Positions 42,130 to 52,097 of a stretch of DNA of 64,000 nucleotides are shown in pieces. A program made the translations under genes and the position numbers. The stretch lies in contig NC_081553.1 of assembly GCF_963082655.1 (NCBI RefSeq), positions 155,349,441 through 155,413,440 of the forward strand, read 5' to 3'. The stretch is from Stomoxys calcitrans (lineage: Eukaryota; Arthropoda; Insecta; Diptera; Muscidae). Below the pieces are notes generated by a model that was not told where the DNA came from, made no database searches, and was given only the letters and a program-made list of their open reading frames with translations. How positions within the stretch are numbered: position 1 is the stretch's first letter; every line of letters starts with the position of its first letter.

Positions 42130-43010
42130 AGAATTTCCACTACTGTTGTGTTAGCCTTTGTCTTCTGACCCACCTAGAGTTCATCCTCATAAGATTCGTT
42201 AGAACTTGTCATGATGACCTTCCGTACGCATCCAGGGGCAGGTGAGAAAGCTGTGGAACCACTCTTCCTCAGAGCACTGGGTACTTGCGGTGTGGACGAT
42301 TTCTCCTCAGATGCTTCAATAACTGCTCCTGTCGAAGTACTTTCTGAGTTCCGTGCTTCCCCGCTGGCACACATTTTCAGCCCAGTCCAGCCATGTGACT
42401 CACCCTCACAGGGCTTGTCGAGTCCCGTTTCGATGCCATGCCCTCCTGTCTCGATTGTAGCAGGGGGTTATTTAGTCTCTTGCAAGCCGCCAGACTTTAG
42501 CGATGTGGTCGATAGTTCCTCAGGCAAGTATTCGTCTCCTGATTCCCCAACCCCACTGCTCCTATAGACTTTCAGTTTCAACTTGTTGAATCCGTAGGAT
42601 ACAACCTTTTCAGACTTGGTTTGGTCTGCGAGACAGTACGAATACTGTATGTCTCTGGTCACCATAAGCCTCATCCATTCTAGAGTCTTAGGATCATTCG
42701 CACCAAGCCTCTCAATAAACGTCAGAGCGATGCGTCTTCTATCATGCTAACCTCTTAAAGAGTGTGTTGTTTTGCCGGGGAAGGCCGATGGCCTAGGCAA
42801 ATTATAGCCATCGAAGAAAGAATAGGTTCGGCTTTGTCCTTGAGACTCGACAGACTAGGTGTCTTCGTCAGAAGCTCCTGACACTTCTATCGCAGCTATC
42901 CTTGAGTGATTTTTTTTCCCAAAATAATGACCTATTACGAGTTGCAGGAAAATTCTTGCGGAGTGAAATAACAGTACGTCCGCTCCACTCAAAGGTTCAA
43001 ACAAGAATCC
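42130..43010 (-). pseudogene. RH2 ORF1 region, unrecognised protein
   Basis: Fragments such as DIQYSYCLADQTKSEKVVSY and KLKVYRSSGVGESGDEYLPE correspond to MRLKVYRSGGVGDLEDDSAV in copy A (18102-18070). A serine- and glutamate-rich stretch (RNSESTSTGAVIEASEEKSS) follows. No zinc knuckle or RRM is visible. Placement before the endonuclease is the reason to call it ORF1. Confidence 0.6.
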
Positions 43011-43238
43011 TGCTTATGACATTAATAAGTTGAATTATTTCCAACGGATTATTCTTACACAGGGGTGAGGTGCTGAATGGTTTAAAGTCATAAAAGAGTT
43101 CCAAGACACCAGGGCCGGATGGTGTTTCGACGAATATTCCTAAAGCTTGTGCCTATGAGTTATATAAGCCACTTACGGCCATATTCAATGATTCATTATC
43201 TTCAGGATATTTCCCTTATTTCTTGAGGTCAAGTTATA

Positions 43239-43474
43239 TTGGGTTGCCCAAAAAGTAATTGCGGATTTTTTAAAAGAAAGTAAATGCATTTTTAATAAAA
43301 CTTAGAATGAACTTTAATCAAATATACTTTTTTACACTTTTTTTCTAAAGCAAGCTAAAAGTCACAGCTGATAACTGACAGAAGAAAGAAAGCAATTACA
43401 GAGTCACAAGCTGTGAAAAAATTTGTCAACGCTGACTATATGAAAAATCCGCAATTACTTTTTGGGCAAACCAA
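43239..43474. mobile_element. mariner-type MITE, 236 bp
   Basis: Same length and near-identical to 19983-20218. TIRs TTGGGTTGCCCAAAAAGTAA...; the right tip has one change (GGGCAAACCAA). TA at the left flank; the right flank reads AA. Inserted in the CR1-like RT. Confidence 0.92.
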
Positions 43475-43766
43475 AATAACTCCTTTACATAAAAATGGTA
43501 GCAGATGCATTATTGAAAATTATAGGGTTATTGCGAAATTAAGTGCAATACCAAAGCTGTTTGAACTGCTGGTTTCTCGTAGGATTTCTCATTTTGTCAC
43601 ACCAATTATTTCATCCTACCAACACGACTTTGTTAAGGTTAGTTCGAATTTGAGCAACCTATTAGAACTGACGTGTCACGCTTTCGATACTGTGGTGCAT
43701 GATTTATTACTGTTTAAACTTGACATGATAGGTTTCCCATCTGTTCTTTTGAATTGGATAGTTTGA

Positions 43767-44165
43767 CTCTGTTGAGTGTTCAGATCCAGGAACTTGGCGA
43801 CTAAGATGGGGTGCATCCACGGGTATCTGGGTCTAAGTCGAGTGTGTCTGGCTGGGCAGTTAAACAGTTGACGTGTATCGTGTGGTCCCTGGTTACAAGC
43901 CTGACATACATCTTGCTCGTCGCCATCAATACTTGCTCTGTAGGAGGTGAGGCGGCTGCATCTGCTGGAACGTAATGGAGCCAGAACTACTCTGGTTTGC
44001 CGGGGAGGTCAATTTCTTCAGGTGCAAGTCGTTTTCCAAGGACTACGTGCACCCGGTAGCTATTTACCGCATCTGCTACCGTGTCTACATGAATGTTGTC
44101 TAGACCTGCTTGATATAAAGTTTCTGTCTTGCAGCTCTGAACCTCACGCTGTAGATCATGCAATG
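43767..44165 (-). mobile_element. JC element fragment (C-terminal coding end)
   Basis: Minus strand, 5' to 3': LHDLQREVQSCKTETLYQAG, LDNIHVDTVADAVNSYRVHV, VLGKRLAPEEIDLPGKPE, then LRSSRCSRLTSYRASIDGDE and NCPARHTRLRPRYPWMHPILV-like text after a frameshift. The CAACAA tail is missing. It splits the CR1-like element. Confidence 0.8.
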
Positions 44166-44455
44166 CTAATAGCATAGCGCTTAATCACAAAAATATGCTC
44201 AGGGCCGTATTTATTGTGAAATTATTGCGTGGTCAGATTGATTCCCAATTCTTAACTGGCGAATTAAATTTTAATATTGTCTATTTAATATTGATATAGA
44301 GGTTCTGTCTTGCAGCTCTGAACCTCACGCTCTAGATCATGCAGTGCTAATGGCATGGCGCTTAATCACAAAAAGATGGTCAGGGCCGTATTTATTATTA
44401 TTGCGTGGTCAGATTGATTCCCAATTCTTAATTGGCGAATTAAATTTTAATACTC
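44118..44455. repeat. Tandem duplication spanning two elements
   Basis: About 44118-44270 and 44300-44455 repeat the same order: TCTGTCTTGCAGCTCTGAAC, CTCACGCT, GATCATGCA(A/G)TGCTAAT, TTAATCACAAAAA, TCAGGGCCGTATTTATT, GCGTGGTCAGATTGATTCCC. The unit covers the junction of the reversed JC fragment and the CR1-like element. Confidence 0.88.
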
Positions 44456-44760
44456 CTCTCCGAAATCCTCGGCATTACATATCTCTAAGACTACCTTTAG
44501 TGAGATGTAATTACGAATTAAACAATCCGTTTCGGTCTTTGTGTGATGTATATAACAAATTTTATAGTAGTATTTCCTTCAACGATCCTATTCATGTAAT
44601 AAAGAATTCTATCCTTCATCTGTAGTTTGTTGTAGAAGTTGTCAGAGAAGACTGTTCATTTATTGCTCTTTCATTGTTGTGTAATATCTATGTTGCTTTA
44701 GATGTTGATCTAACTATATAATTTAACTGGCTGTGAAATTTCTGTAGCCAGTTTTACCCT

Positions 44761-45480
44761 AACCCTCCATAGTTTGGATTAGGGGGTGTACGTATCGACG
44801 TCAACGCGTTAACACCACACCACCTTACACGTTCCGTGATCACCCGGATCTCCACCTGCAGAACCGTATTATGGTCAGGCAGTCGAAAACAGATCTCAGT
44901 CCCTGGGTTCTCCTTCTGTGTGGCATGATCTTCCAGATGGCAAATCCAGAGTTCCGTCAATCCAGAACAGTCCCGCTGGCAGCAGTGCCTCGGACTCGAC
45001 CTCAAGTGTCGTCTCAGGTATCCGATTGGAAACATCTTCTATCCCTTCTAGGTTTCCTATCGTCGCTTTGATTATACCGGGTGGTACGAACTGCTCCCTT
45101 CCTCTATCCATTCTCCTATCGCCTTAAATCTCATAGCCACACACTGAATTTGTATGTCCATGGGTGGGATATCTAGAATAGTTTCCAGTGCCCTGGTGGG
45201 CGTGGTCCTCATCGCTCCACATATGACAATATAATATGTTCTCTGAACCTGTTATATTATCCTTAGATTTACTTTTTCTCCATCGCAGTCCACCAAACTA
45301 CTGAGGCGTAAGTAAGTATTGGTCTAATCACGCTCCTGTAGAGCCAGTGCACTATCCTCGGATTCAAGCCCCATTTCGAGCCTACGACCCGTTTAAATAG
45401 TACCCAACATCTGTGAGCCTTCACAGTACGATTCTGAATGTGACACTTCAGTTTCCCGTCCAAGGTCACACCCAGGTTAG
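44761..45480 (-). mobile_element. RH1 fragment (RT thumb to RNase H)
   Basis: Minus strand: MTLDGKLKCHIQNRTVKAHR and CWVLFKRVVGSKWGLNPRIV with RPILTYASVVWWTAMEKK (45469-45269), then RNase H pieces (LDLPSGRSCHT, GTEICFRLPDHNTVLQVEIR, VITERVRWCGVNAL). The same family as 1-2035. Frame breaks present. Confidence 0.8.
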
Positions 45481-45560
45481 GTTAGGTTAAGTTAAAAACA
45501 GGGTGCAGATATTAATCTGCCCCATGCCACTATAGACACACACCTAAGCCAGTAATCGGC
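45478..45560 (+). repeat. GGTTAGG-containing repeat, second copy
   Basis: AGGTTAGGTTAAGTTAAAAA then GGGTGCAGATATTAATCTGC and CCTAAGCCAGTAATCGGC, as at 9003-9086. Confidence 0.7.
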
Positions 45561-45765
45561 TTGTTGTGTGATCTAAAAACTAAAAAGTAACCTCGAAAAA
45601 AAGTTTTAGTTAGGAATTGCGTGCTACTCACAAAATCCATTTCATTAAGTTAGTTCATGTCAAATATCGTGTCCCCACCTAAGTACCGTCAGATATCGTA
45701 ATCGTTCTATTGAGGAAAGGTGGTGCGTTAAATTGTTTCAGTTTCGTCCTGCTCGTGAACAGGTA
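45561..45765. other. No gene recognised
   Basis: Nothing recognised. Confidence 0.4.
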
Positions 45766-46440
45766 GATTTATGGCTTCTCTAGGTTAACATTGAGACACC
45801 TATGTAAGTCTAACCCATTCGTACACCATCTGCAATACCCTTTCGGGCCTTCTTCATCATCGTCTGTGTAGTAAACAGGTTCAAATACCTCCTCAGTCAG
45901 CAACCGTAATAGGTTATTTACGGTGGTCACCCTTTGGAGTGGCGTCTTTATCATGGTATCCACAATACGTTTCATGGTTTTGAGTAGAAAGGACGTAAAA
46001 CTTATACGTCTGGAGGCCTTAAGTGTCGCATAACTTGGGAATAAATACCATCCTCGCTTCTTGCCAGTCTTTCAGAGAATATGTAAATTCTAGGCACTCT
46101 ATGAAAATAGTGGCCGGATAGGGCGCCAGATAGTCGGTCTCCTTCTGTAGTAATATTGCATCAGGTCCGGGTTAAAATGGTTTAAAGCTCCTCAAGGATA
46201 CATTTACCATGAAATCTGTAATGATAAGCCTTCGATCAACCTCATTATCCCAAGATTCCAATTTCCCCGTGAGTCCCGTCGTATCTTGTGGAAAATGCGT
46301 TTTGATCAAAAACATTTTCCTTCTCCAACAGCAGTTGCAGTTCCAACACGATGGCGATGTCAGAGCGAAAGGTAAATACAATGATGGCAGGTATGCTCCA
46401 CCGTCTTCCTGTCTCATCACTGTTGCATTCGACGTTGACA
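45766..46440 (-). mobile_element. RH1-type RT finger region, decayed
   Basis: Minus strand 5' to 3': LESWDNEVDRRLIITDFMVN, VSLRSFKPF, PGPDAILLQKETDYLAPYPA (46175-46115), IFIECLEFTYSLKDWQEARM (46110-46050), RISFTSFLLKTMKRIVDTMI (46010-45950), then HRCLNVNLEKP and stop. Typical RT fingers of an RNase H-type element. Frame breaks between blocks. Probably continuous with the fragment to its left before later damage. Confidence 0.7.
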
Positions 46441-46547
46441 ATTCGGAAATCCCATGGCACCCGGTTGTACGCACCGGATTGACCCGATGGAACCCTCATC
46501 GGCAAGGGCTGTCGCCTCAGAGTACGTGTTCGTCTTTTCTCGTCATG

Positions 46548-46740
46548 GGAGAGGGACATCCCGGAGTGCCTTCTTCGCACGGTTCTGGTCCGTGCTGGGA
46601 TTGAAAAGAACCCCGGACCCTGGTTCTGTTCGATTTGCCAGAACCGCCTTCATTATCGGCTGGTGTCGGTGAGGTGTAATCGGTGCATAGAGTGGGTACA
46701 TTTCCGATCTTGCTCTGGCCTCACTTCACTACGGGCACTT
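46548..46740 (+). pseudogene. JC N-terminal region: 2A-like motif plus PHD-like zinc finger
   Basis: Frame LFSSWERDIPECLLRTVLV, RAGIEKNPGPWFCSICQNR, LHYRLVSVRCNRCIEWVHF, RSCSGL. GIEKNPGP after a hydrophobic run resembles the 2A ribosome-skipping motif (D-x-E-x-N-P-G-P), but with Gly where Asp is usual. The following C-x2-C...C-x2-C-x4-H-x4-C (CSIC, CNRC, EWVH) fits a PHD-like finger as in CR1 ORFs. A minus-strand copy at 55390-55540 also has GIEQNPG. The upstream ATG is in another frame, so this copy is broken. Confidence 0.7.
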
Positions 46741-47120
46741 GGCGCATGTGATTCCTACATAGAGTGCATGAGGATAGCAGTCAGGTCCAGAACTGCCGAA
46801 ATAGAGCTATACAACGTGTACATAACTGTTGGTAACTGTGTCCCGATTAATGGCCAAGCTTAAAACCCCGACATAAGTGGGTTACTATCTGGCCATAATC
46901 GTCTGGTTCTAGGGACTTTAATGCGCATCACACTTCGTGGCATTCTCCCCTTAGTAATGACCAGCGTGACATAGCTTTGGCAGAGCAGATTGAAAGCTCC
47001 TCGTTTTGCACGGTAAATAAGGATGCCCCCACTAGGATAACGAGGAGGTACAGCAGCTCGCCAGATATTGCATCCCCTGATGTCCGGAATGACGTATCCT
47101 GGCAATCCGTCATCTCTTTG

Positions 47121-47125
47121 GGGTC
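47121..47125. repeat. Gypsy left target-site duplication GGGTC
   Basis: GGGTC here and at 51727-51731. Confidence 0.93.
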
Positions 47126-47309
47126 TGTTATGTATTGATCTGGCATCATGAACATATGATCATTATGTGCATGATATGGCAACCTTTACTACTTCGTATT
47201 TCATTCCTTGTTACTTTTTGTATTGAGAAGATCTCTTGTTATATTAACTGAATAAATAGTTTATAATACTTTGTACGAAAACTTCTACTTATTTCTGAGG
47301 AATTTAACA
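47126..47309 (+). promoter_or_regulatory. Gypsy 5' LTR
   Basis: 184 bp, TGTTATG to TTTAACA. Contains GAATAAATAG, a possible polyadenylation signal, about 50 bp before the end. Presumed promoter in the upstream AT-rich part. Confidence 0.93.
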
Positions 47310-47332
47310 TTGGTGTCAGAAGTGTTGAAACC

Positions 47333-48700
47333 ATGCCATTGGAGGAGAATGACATACGATTATTATCGAAGATGTTTGCTGATGCGATTCAACAATCAAC
47401 GTCGGCGGCTGCGAGCGCGGCTGCGGCTGCGGCGACATCAAGTATTTCACAACGAGATGCAACACCAAGGAATGCAATGCCACCAGTGTCGATTCCGGCT
47501 TATAAGATGGGCGATTCCACTTCAGTAAGTGACTATTTTGTGCGATGCGAGTGGTCGTTTCAATTAAGTCAAGTTGCAGAATCGGACTACAAGAGTTATA
47601 TGCTGGTTCATATGGGCGCGGATCTTTATAATTCACTTAAAGTTCTGGTAAGTCCCAAGAAGGTGGAGGAGTTATCCTACGTTGAAGTGAAAGACACTTT
47701 AGTAAAACATTTCGATAGGAAACGCAACCAGTATGCAGAAAGTATAAGATATCGCCAGGTTGTGCAAGAAAAAGAGGAAGCACTGTCTGACTTTGTGCTG
47801 AGACTAAGGAAAGCTGCGACGCATTGTAACTACGCAGAGTTTCTGGACCGTATGCTTACGGAACAATTGCTTTACGGGCTCCAATCAAGAGACATTTGTG
47901 ATGAGATAATTTTCAGGGAGCCAAGGACTTTTAATGAGGCCTACGAGATAGCGCAAAGGTTAGAGGCTTCACATAGATCTACTGTTGAGATGAAATGTAA
48001 TGTTAATAATTCTAACCCAATTGAGGAGACTACTTGCAAAGTTGCGTTTAGCACAACGCGTTTTAAAAACAAACCGAAGGATGAAGTTAGGGGGCATGAG
48101 ACCTCCGGTGTTGTTGTTGCAAAATGCTACGGGTGTGGTGGAAATCATCAAAGGAGTAAGTGTAAGTTCCGAAATGCGTCTTGTTTCGTGTGTAGCAAGA
48201 CAGGCCATATTGCGAAAGTGTGTAAGTCCAGAACTGGCCAAATTTCGGAAGACGACTGTGATGATGGCGAAATACAACGATTGAACGCAGTGTTTTCTCA
48301 AAATGGTTCAAGATCAAACAAGCACATGATTGAGCCAAGGATAAATGGTGTAAAAATTCAAATGGAGTTGGACACTGGCGCACCATGTGGTATAATGAGT
48401 AGAAATACATTTCGATCACGGATTGGGAACCAGAGGCTACTAAAGACTGACCGGCGTTTTACAAGTTACACTGGGCATAGAATAGAGTGTGTTGGGCGTG
48501 TAGCCGTCAATGTGTCTGTTGGTCTATCTACTCGCAAGCTGAACTTGTATGTCGTCGATGGTGATTTCGACGCGCTATTTGGAAGGGAGTGGATTTCTCA
48601 ATTTGTGAATGAGATTGATTTTGTCAGATTGTTTTCTTCGGAGCCTGTCATGAGTATTAAAACTGCCACACCGCATTTATCACCTGAGCTGAGGAGCTGA
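47333..48700 (+). CDS. Gypsy Gag-protease
   Basis: 455 codons; ATG 23 bp past the LTR, right after the primer site. Residues 1-200 are Gag with an alanine-rich stretch (SAAASAAAAAATS) and the capsid-like FVRCEWSFQLSQVAESD, VEVKDTLVKHF and FVLRLRKAATHC. Two knuckles, CYGCGGNHQRSKC and CFVCSKTGHIAKVC, lie at about 263-300. Retropepsin follows with MELDTGAPCGIMSRN (about residue 343) and DFDALFGREWISQF. The frame ends at TGA (48698-48700) within a duplicated GAGCTGAG (48686-48701), which probably separates it from pol. Confidence 0.92.
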   Translation: MPLEENDIRLLSKMFADAIQQSTSAAASAAAAAATSSISQRDATPRNAMPPVSIPAYKMGDSTSVSDYFVRCEWSFQLSQVAESDYKSYMLVHMGADLYNSLKVLVSPKKVEELSYVEVKDTLVKHFDRKRNQYAESIRYRQVVQEKEEALSDFVLRLRKAATHCNYAEFLDRMLTEQLLYGLQSRDICDEIIFREPRTFNEAYEIAQRLEASHRSTVEMKCNVNNSNPIEETTCKVAFSTTRFKNKPKDEVRGHETSGVVVAKCYGCGGNHQRSKCKFRNASCFVCSKTGHIAKVCKSRTGQISEDDCDDGEIQRLNAVFSQNGSRSNKHMIEPRINGVKIQMELDTGAPCGIMSRNTFRSRIGNQRLLKTDRRFTSYTGHRIECVGRVAVNVSVGLSTRKLNLYVVDGDFDALFGREWISQFVNEIDFVRLFSSEPVMSIKTATPHLSPELRS

Positions 48701-50043
48701 GTAGACTACAGAGTACATTATCAAAGTTTGACGGAATATTTGGAGATACTGCTGGTAAGTTGGATTTTCCACCAGTAAAATTGAATTTGCGTCCGGACGT
48801 TAGACCAGTTTTTGCCAAGGCCAGGGATGTCCCATTTGCATTAAGGAGTATATACGCCGCGGAAATTGATAAGAAAATAGCTTCTGGGTTTTACAAGAAG
48901 GTCGATTTCTCAGAGTGGGCATCGACTACTCATATAGTTTCTAAGAAGGATGGTGGCATACGTATAACGGGTAACTACAAACCGACGGTTAACCCTAGAA
49001 TTATAATAGATGAACATCCCATCCCAAAACCCGAAAATTTATTTAACAACATGCACGGGGCAAAGCTGTTCTGCCATTTGGATATAACAGATGCATATTC
49101 GCATCTGCAGATTGATGATGAATTGGCGCATGCACTTACGCTAAATACCCCCACACACGGGTTAATACGACCAACAAGGGCTGTTTATGGGGCTGCCAAT
49201 ATACCAGCTATTTGGCAAAGGACTATGGAGACCATCCTGCAGGGCATAAACAATGTGTGCAACTTCTTCGACGACATCTTGATATATGCCGATAGTTTTG
49301 ATAACTTATTAGGAACTCTGGAGGCGACATTAACCCGTTTGAGAGAAAAGGGTTTAAAACTTAACAGATCCAAGTGTGTGTTCGCGGCTCCAGCGGTTGA
49401 ATTTCTTGGGCACAAGATTGATGAGTATGGCGTTCATAAGTCGGATAGACATGTAGCGGCAGTAAGAGATGCACCAAAACCAACAGATTTATCTACAAAG
49501 AGCAGGCCGTTGCGTGATGTAATGTCACAAAAGCCTTTTAAGTGGACAGTGAATGCGGAAAAAGCGTACATTGATATTAAAAATGCACTAATATCTGATC
49601 AAGTCTTAATGCCCTACGAACCGTCGGCACCACTACTGCTAGCAACAGACGCGAGTGGCATTGGCTTAGGCGCCGTTTTATCGCATAGATTGTCTGATGG
49701 TCGCGAAAGGCCTATTGCCTTTGCTAGCAGGACTTTGACAGCGACCGAACGTAAGTATCCTCAAATCGATAAGGAGGCACTAGCCATTGTTTGGGCGGTA
49801 AATAAGTTCTTTCTTTATGTGTATGGCCGCCACTTCACCCTTATTTCGGACCATAAACCGTTGACACAGATACTGGATCCGTCGAAGTCTTTGCCAGTTT
49901 TATGCATAAGCCGTATGGCCAACTACGCTAATTTTTTGGCGAATTTCAATTTCACGCCGACGCCGACTACTGTTCTAGAGCAATGCGAGTGGACGGAGCT
50001 TATAACACAATTACTGAATATGACGACTTCGATGGATTTCTAA
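48688..50043 (+). pseudogene. Gypsy RT and RNase H (pol part 1), shifted frame
   Basis: Open from 48688 in a different frame from gag; no ATG at its start. RT: LNLRPDVRPVFAKARDVPFA, HIVSKKDGGIRITGNYKPTV, LFCHLDITDAYSHLQIDDE, TRAVYGAANIPAIWQRTMET and the catalytic FFDDILIYADSF. RNase H: LLLATDASGIGLGAVLSHRL, KYPQIDKEALAIVWAVNKFF, ISDHKPLTQI. Between APKPTDLSTKS and RPLRDV the usual LQ-x-FLG-x-x-x-YY-x-x-FIP segment is missing in frame. The frame is lost near 49960. Confidence 0.88.
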
Positions 50044-50861
50044 TTAACCAAATAGATCAACTTCCTACTAATGCTACTAAGATTGTATCCGAAACAAGGA
50101 AAGATGAGAAATTAGGTCCAATCTTACGAATTTTAGAGAGTGGTAAATCTCTCCAAGCACATAGATCTCCCGAGATTAATTACAGGTTATCAGGAGGATG
50201 TCTCATCTTTGAACATCGAGTGGTGATTCCAGAAACGCTACGTGTGAAAATTCTACAGGATTTGCATTCGGCTCACTTAGGGATCGTAAAAATGAAAGGC
50301 ATTGCAAGGTCATTCGTTTACTGGCCTGGAATTGATAAGGAAATTGAGAATGTTCCGAAAAGCTGCAAGGACTGTGCAGAAAATGCAAACGATCCACCAA
50401 AGTTTAGAGACCACCACTGGCAATATCCGAAATCACCATGGGAGCGCATACACGTAGATTATGCTGGACCTTTCTTAGGATCTATGTTACTAATAGTAAC
50501 AGATGCTTACAGTAAGTGGATTGAGGTGAAAGTGACACCTACCAGCACATCGAGCGCTACGATCACCATTCTAGATGAATTATTCGCCACTTATGGAGTA
50601 CCAACAATGCTTGTTTCAGATAATGGTACTTGTTTTTCTTCAAAAGAATTCAAAGACTACCTCACAAAGATTGGAGTGAGATATCATAAATTCACAGCCC
50701 CCTACCATCCGTCCACAAATGGTCAGGCGGAACGATCAGTTCAAACAGTCAAGAATGCCATGAAGGCCTTGGGGGCAAACAAAAGCAGTTTACAAAAACA
50801 TTTGAATACATTTCTACGCCAATATAGAATTGCCCCGCATTCAACAATTGTTCCTGGGTAG
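49956..50861 (+). pseudogene. Gypsy integrase (pol part 2), shifted frame
   Basis: Begins with ADYCSRA, normally joined to RNase H. Zinc-binding domain: LHSAHLGIVKMKGIARSFVY, then CKDC. Core: HVDYAGPFLGSMLLIVTDAY (first Asp), PTMLVSDNGTCFSSKEFKDY (second Asp), HPSTNGQAERSVQTVKNAM (Glu). All three catalytic residues are present. It ends early at TAG (50861) where a short deletion shifts the frame. Confidence 0.9.
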
Positions 50862-51519
50862 GAATTTAAGAACTCAGTTGGATTTAATATTGCCACGAGA
50901 CTTAACAACCAAGATGATTGAGAAGCAATATATGCAGTTTAACGTAACGTTCCGTTCTTTTGATAACTTCCAAAATGTTTATTTTCTCTCCAACAATAAT
51001 CGGATGCCAAAGTGGCTACCTGGAGTAATATGTCGGCGAATAGGTGACTTGCACTACGAAATTTTATATGAGGGCAAATGTGTAAAAAGGCACATCGATC
51101 AAATTCGATCCAGAACTGAGCCTAATAGTGCGGCGAATACCTCGATAGAATACCAACAGTCACAGGATGCGTCGACTAGGTGGAAACGAATTCATATGAA
51201 CAGCAGACTATCAACTACACAAGATTCCCAAACATCTCAACAACAAGATACAAATTCGTCGTTCCAAGACGATTTTCCGAATACCAACACCTCGTATACG
51301 ACAAATTTTTCTACTCCATTGTCGGACTTTCATGGTTTTCCCAACTCGGAAGAGAATAATGGTAATGGAGATTTAATTCCTCGAGATCAGGATGTAATTC
51401 TAGAAGATGGAAGTATGCAAGAAGACCCAGGTGAGGACAACGGCGCAAACCAAGGCAACACGTTTCCTTTACGAAAATCTTCCAGGATACCAAGGAAGAG
51501 GATCATATTTTTACCATAA
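50830..51519 (+). pseudogene. Gypsy integrase C-terminal region (pol part 3)
   Basis: Third frame: LFLGRNLRTQLDLILPRDL, RMPKWLPGVICRRIGDLHYE, ILYEGKCVKRHIDQIRSR, the usual end of Gypsy integrase, then a polar tail rich in Ser, Thr, Gln and Asn that ends RKSSRIPRKRIIFLP. Stop at 51519, just before the polypurine tract. Confidence 0.85.
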
Positions 51520-51531
51520 CAGATCCTATGC

Positions 51532-51542
51532 GAGGGAAGAAT
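51532..51542 (+). other. Polypurine tract of the Gypsy element
   Basis: GAGGGAAGAAT directly before the 3' LTR; primes plus-strand DNA synthesis. Confidence 0.8.
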
Positions 51543-51726
51543 TGTTATGTATTGATCTGGCATCATGAACATATGATCATTATGTGCATGATATGGCAAC
51601 CTTTACTACTTCGTATTTCATTCCTTGTTACTTTTTGTATTGAGAAGATCTCTTGTTATATTAACTGAATAAATAGTTTATAATACTTTGTACGAAAACT
51701 TCTACTTATTTCTGAGGAATTTAACA
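51543..51726 (+). repeat. Gypsy 3' LTR
   Basis: 184 bp, identical by eye to 47126-47309. Followed by the GGGTC duplication. Confidence 0.93.
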
Positions 51727-52097
51727 GGGTCAGACCACCTCCCCATAATTCTCACCATCGACCAACCACCCGACTTCATAACCTCTGAGCGCCGGACGTT
51801 TATCAATCAGAAGAAGGCCGATTGGGCTGGCTCCAGAAAGTATACCAATCGCCGCTTCAGTGAACTGCCACCCCCCTCGGATGGCTAGTGGCCGAGAGAA
51901 AATTCCGAGACATCATTAACGCAGCAGCTGCTCGCTTTATACCAGCCTGTCGAATACCCCAAGTGCGGCCCAATTTCTCGGAGCAGGCAGTGGTACTCGC
52001 AGACGAACGTGATGGGATTCGTGGTATGGACCCGACTAACCCCAGAATCAGAGAGCTGAATCTGGAAATAAACAGGGTCAACGAACATTAGCGGAAT

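Larger units (their letters stand above)
36545..43010 (-). mobile_element. RH2 copy B: RNase H-type non-LTR retrotransposon, interrupted
   Basis: Minus-strand element about 4 kb long once its insertions are removed: copia (39493-41882) and a 109-bp JC derivative (37640-37748). Order: ORF1 (43010-42130), endonuclease (42100-41888, then 39487-39270), linker (39263-38862), RT (38656-37760), RNase H (37616-37059), and a zinc-knuckle tail (36990-36545). The end at 43010 (CCGCTCCACTCAAAGG) agrees with copy A at 18270 (GCTCCACTCAACGG). Stops and frameshifts show it is dead. Confidence 0.85.
43011..44760 (+). mobile_element. CR1-like non-LTR element, RT to 3' end, interrupted
   Basis: Plus-strand RT: SSKTPGPDGVSTNIPKACA (43095), then after a MITE ITPLHKNGSRCIIENYRVIA (43478), KLSAIPKLFELLVSRRISHF, SYQHDFVKVSSNLSNLLEL, HAFDTVVHDLLLFKLDMIGF. 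A reversed JC fragment interrupts it. The C-terminus resumes at 44400 with IDSQFLIGELNFNTPLRNPR and LVRCNYELNNPFRSLCDVYN, ending HVIKNSILHL and stop at 44625. Catalytic boxes are lost in the break. Confidence 0.72.
47126..51726 (+). mobile_element. Ty3/Gypsy LTR retrotransposon, young but defective
   Basis: 4601 bp with identical 184-bp LTRs (TGTTATG...AACA), GGGTC target duplications, a primer-binding site (TGGTGTCAGAAGTG, 47311, likely tRNA-Leu) and a polypurine tract GAGGGAAGAAT (51532-51542). Order gag, protease, RT, RNase H, integrase, as in Ty3/Gypsy. No env. Pol is split into three frames. The insertion lies in the endonuclease part of JC copy E; the intact site is seen at 59730 (CATTGGGGTCAGACCACC). 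Confidence 0.95.

Noticed and set aside
46928..47182. 84-codon minus frame across the Gypsy left border
   Set aside because: Spans the LTR junction and mirrors the JC endonuclease frame; chance frame.
47333..48700. Domesticated host Gag gene
   Set aside because: It is enclosed in identical LTRs with primer site and polypurine tract, so it belongs to the Gypsy element.
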